64,000 bases of DNA from Fluviirhizobium alvei (GTDB lineage: Bacteria > Pseudomonadota > Alphaproteobacteria > Rhizobiales > Rhizobiaceae), in NCBI RefSeq assembly GCF_030551875.1, contig NZ_JAUOZU010000015.1, positions 1 to 64,000 of the forward strand. Direction: 5' to 3'. Below are positions 61,817 to 64,000 of the stretch, piece by piece. The notes below the pieces were generated by a model. That model saw only the letters and a list, made by a program, of their open reading frames with translations. It was not told the DNA's origin and did no database searches. Every line of letters begins with the position of its first letter. Within the stretch, counting starts at the first letter, position 1. The translations under genes were made by a program, and so were the position numbers.

Positions 61817-62635
61817 ATGCCGTCGTTTCTTGAAATTTCACCCGAAAAGCTAAACCGCCTTATTGGTACACCGAGTGCTCCGGTGCTCATCGACGTGCGC
61901 ACGCACGACGATTTCCAGGCCGATCCGAGGCTGATCCCCGGTTCGCGCCGCCATCCCTATGATGATGTCGCAGCCTGGGCGGGGCATGTGACCGGCGAAG
62001 CTGTCGTGACCATCTGCCAGAAGGGCAAGAAGCTCAGCCATGGCGTGGCCGCCTATCTGCGGACGGAAGGGATCAGTGCCGAAGTTCTGGAAGGCGGGTT
62101 TGAGGCGTGGCAAGCCGCGGGTCTTCCGCTGGTGCCGACCAGTCTCATTCCGGAGCGCGATGCTCAGGGGCGAACCGTCTGGGTGACGCGCGCGCGGCCG
62201 AAGATCGATCGTATCGCCTGCCCCTGGCTGATCCGGCGCTTCGTCGATCCGGACGCTCTCTTCCTGTTCGTTGCGGCAAGCGAAGTCGCCGCCGTCGCCG
62301 AACGTTTCGGTGCCACGCCCTTCGATATCGAGGATGTCCTCTGGAGCCACCGGGGCGAGCGTTGCACGTTCGATGTGATGGTCGAGGCGTTCGGACTTTC
62401 GACACCGCCGCTCCTGCGGCTTTCGACGATCGTGCGCGGCGCCGATACGGCCCGGCCGGATCTGGCGCCCGAGGTGGCCGGTTTGCTGGCGGCTTCTCTC
62501 GGACTGTCGCGCATGTTCAATGACGACCTCGAACAGCTTGAGGCTGGCATGACACTCTACGACGCATTCTATCGCTGGTGTCGCGATGCGACGGGGGAGG
62601 CGCATGACTGGCCTTCCGCGAGAAAGGGAGGCTGA
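61817..62635 (+). CDS. chrB: ChrB, rhodanese-fused chromate resistance regulator
   Basis: A 272-residue protein. The N-terminal rhodanese domain (about 10-110) has PVLIDVRTHDDF and the catalytic cysteine C67 in VVTICQKGKK. The C-terminal ChrB domain (about 125-270) contains PKIDRIACPWLIRRFVDPDA and WSHRGERCTFDVMVEAFGL. ChrB proteins act as chromate-sensing regulators of chrA or support resistance. Two dyads conserved at both loci lie in its promoter. It precedes chrA by 2 bases. Confidence 0.92.
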   Translation: MPSFLEISPEKLNRLIGTPSAPVLIDVRTHDDFQADPRLIPGSRRHPYDDVAAWAGHVTGEAVVTICQKGKKLSHGVAAYLRTEGISAEVLEGGFEAWQAAGLPLVPTSLIPERDAQGRTVWVTRARPKIDRIACPWLIRRFVDPDALFLFVAASEVAAVAERFGATPFDIEDVLWSHRGERCTFDVMVEAFGLSTPPLLRLSTIVRGADTARPDLAPEVAGLLAASLGLSRMFNDDLEQLEAGMTLYDAFYRWCRDATGEAHDWPSARKGG

Positions 62636-62637
62636 TC

Positions 62638-64000
<1,363 letters not shown>

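Overview
The window looks like part of a large conjugative plasmid from a rhizobial alphaproteobacterium (Rhizobiaceae such as Rhizobium, Agrobacterium, Ensifer or Shinella). The main reasons are a Ti-plasmid-type quorum-sensing and transfer region (traR, traM, traH-traB-traF-traA, an oriT, traC-traD-traG) with the same gene order, overlaps and protein lengths as Ti and related rhizobial plasmids, high GC coding sequence, and a long minus-strand block of DUF genes typical of such plasmids. No rRNA, tRNA or CRISPR array was seen. repABC, traI and the trb mating-pair genes are not in the window.

Region 1 (1-16.6 kb) is a catabolic island. It starts with the tail of an aldehyde dehydrogenase and a broken GntR regulator, then an AraC regulator, an ABC importer of the branched-chain amino acid type (binding protein, permease, a permease-ATPase fusion, ATPase), four short-chain dehydrogenases, an alpha/beta hydrolase, a Baeyer-Villiger-type monooxygenase, an acyl-CoA dehydrogenase, an AMP-forming CoA ligase and an APH-family kinase. 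The genes fit uptake of a ketone- or alcohol-bearing compound, oxygen insertion next to a carbonyl, ester or lactone hydrolysis, CoA activation, then phosphorylation and elimination of a hydroxyl group by a kinase/dehydrogenase pair resembling ACAD10/11 and the levulinate (Lva) enzymes. The substrate is unknown.

Region 2 (17.1-26.8 kb) is the conjugation region: convergent traR/traM, the leftward traA-traF-traB-traH operon, the oriT with a near-consensus tra box, and the rightward traC-traD-traG operon. traR lies directly behind the catabolic operon, as traR lies near opine operons on Ti plasmids, and a palindrome found twice inside the catabolic island occurs a third time upstream of traR.

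Region 3 (27-46.3 kb) is plasmid backbone, mostly on the minus strand: WGR and HU proteins, DUF736, VapBC and ParDE toxin-antitoxin pairs, an ArdC-like antirestriction protein, an overlapping run of conserved genes of unknown function, a 615-residue ParB-like protein with an acidic tail, a 1713-residue methylase-helicase fusion resembling phage P1 DarB, and DUF3085, DUF1419 and Toprim genes. A yjdM-like gene and the DUF3085 gene carry frameshifts.

Region 4 (46.4-54.4 kb) is a complete kdpFABC potassium pump with kdpDE and an extra 27-residue membrane peptide ahead of kdpF. Region 5 (54.8-56.6 kb) is an AraC/SDR pair sharing promoter repeats. Region 6 (56.6-64 kb) has two chromate-resistance (chrB-chrA) loci in inverted orientation, the left one decayed. 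Between them lies a 3.9-kb module of an HTH gene, a serine recombinase and two ParB-like genes, bounded by imperfect direct repeats. This module and the kinase-dehydrogenase-monooxygenase cluster are the two least ordinary parts of the window.
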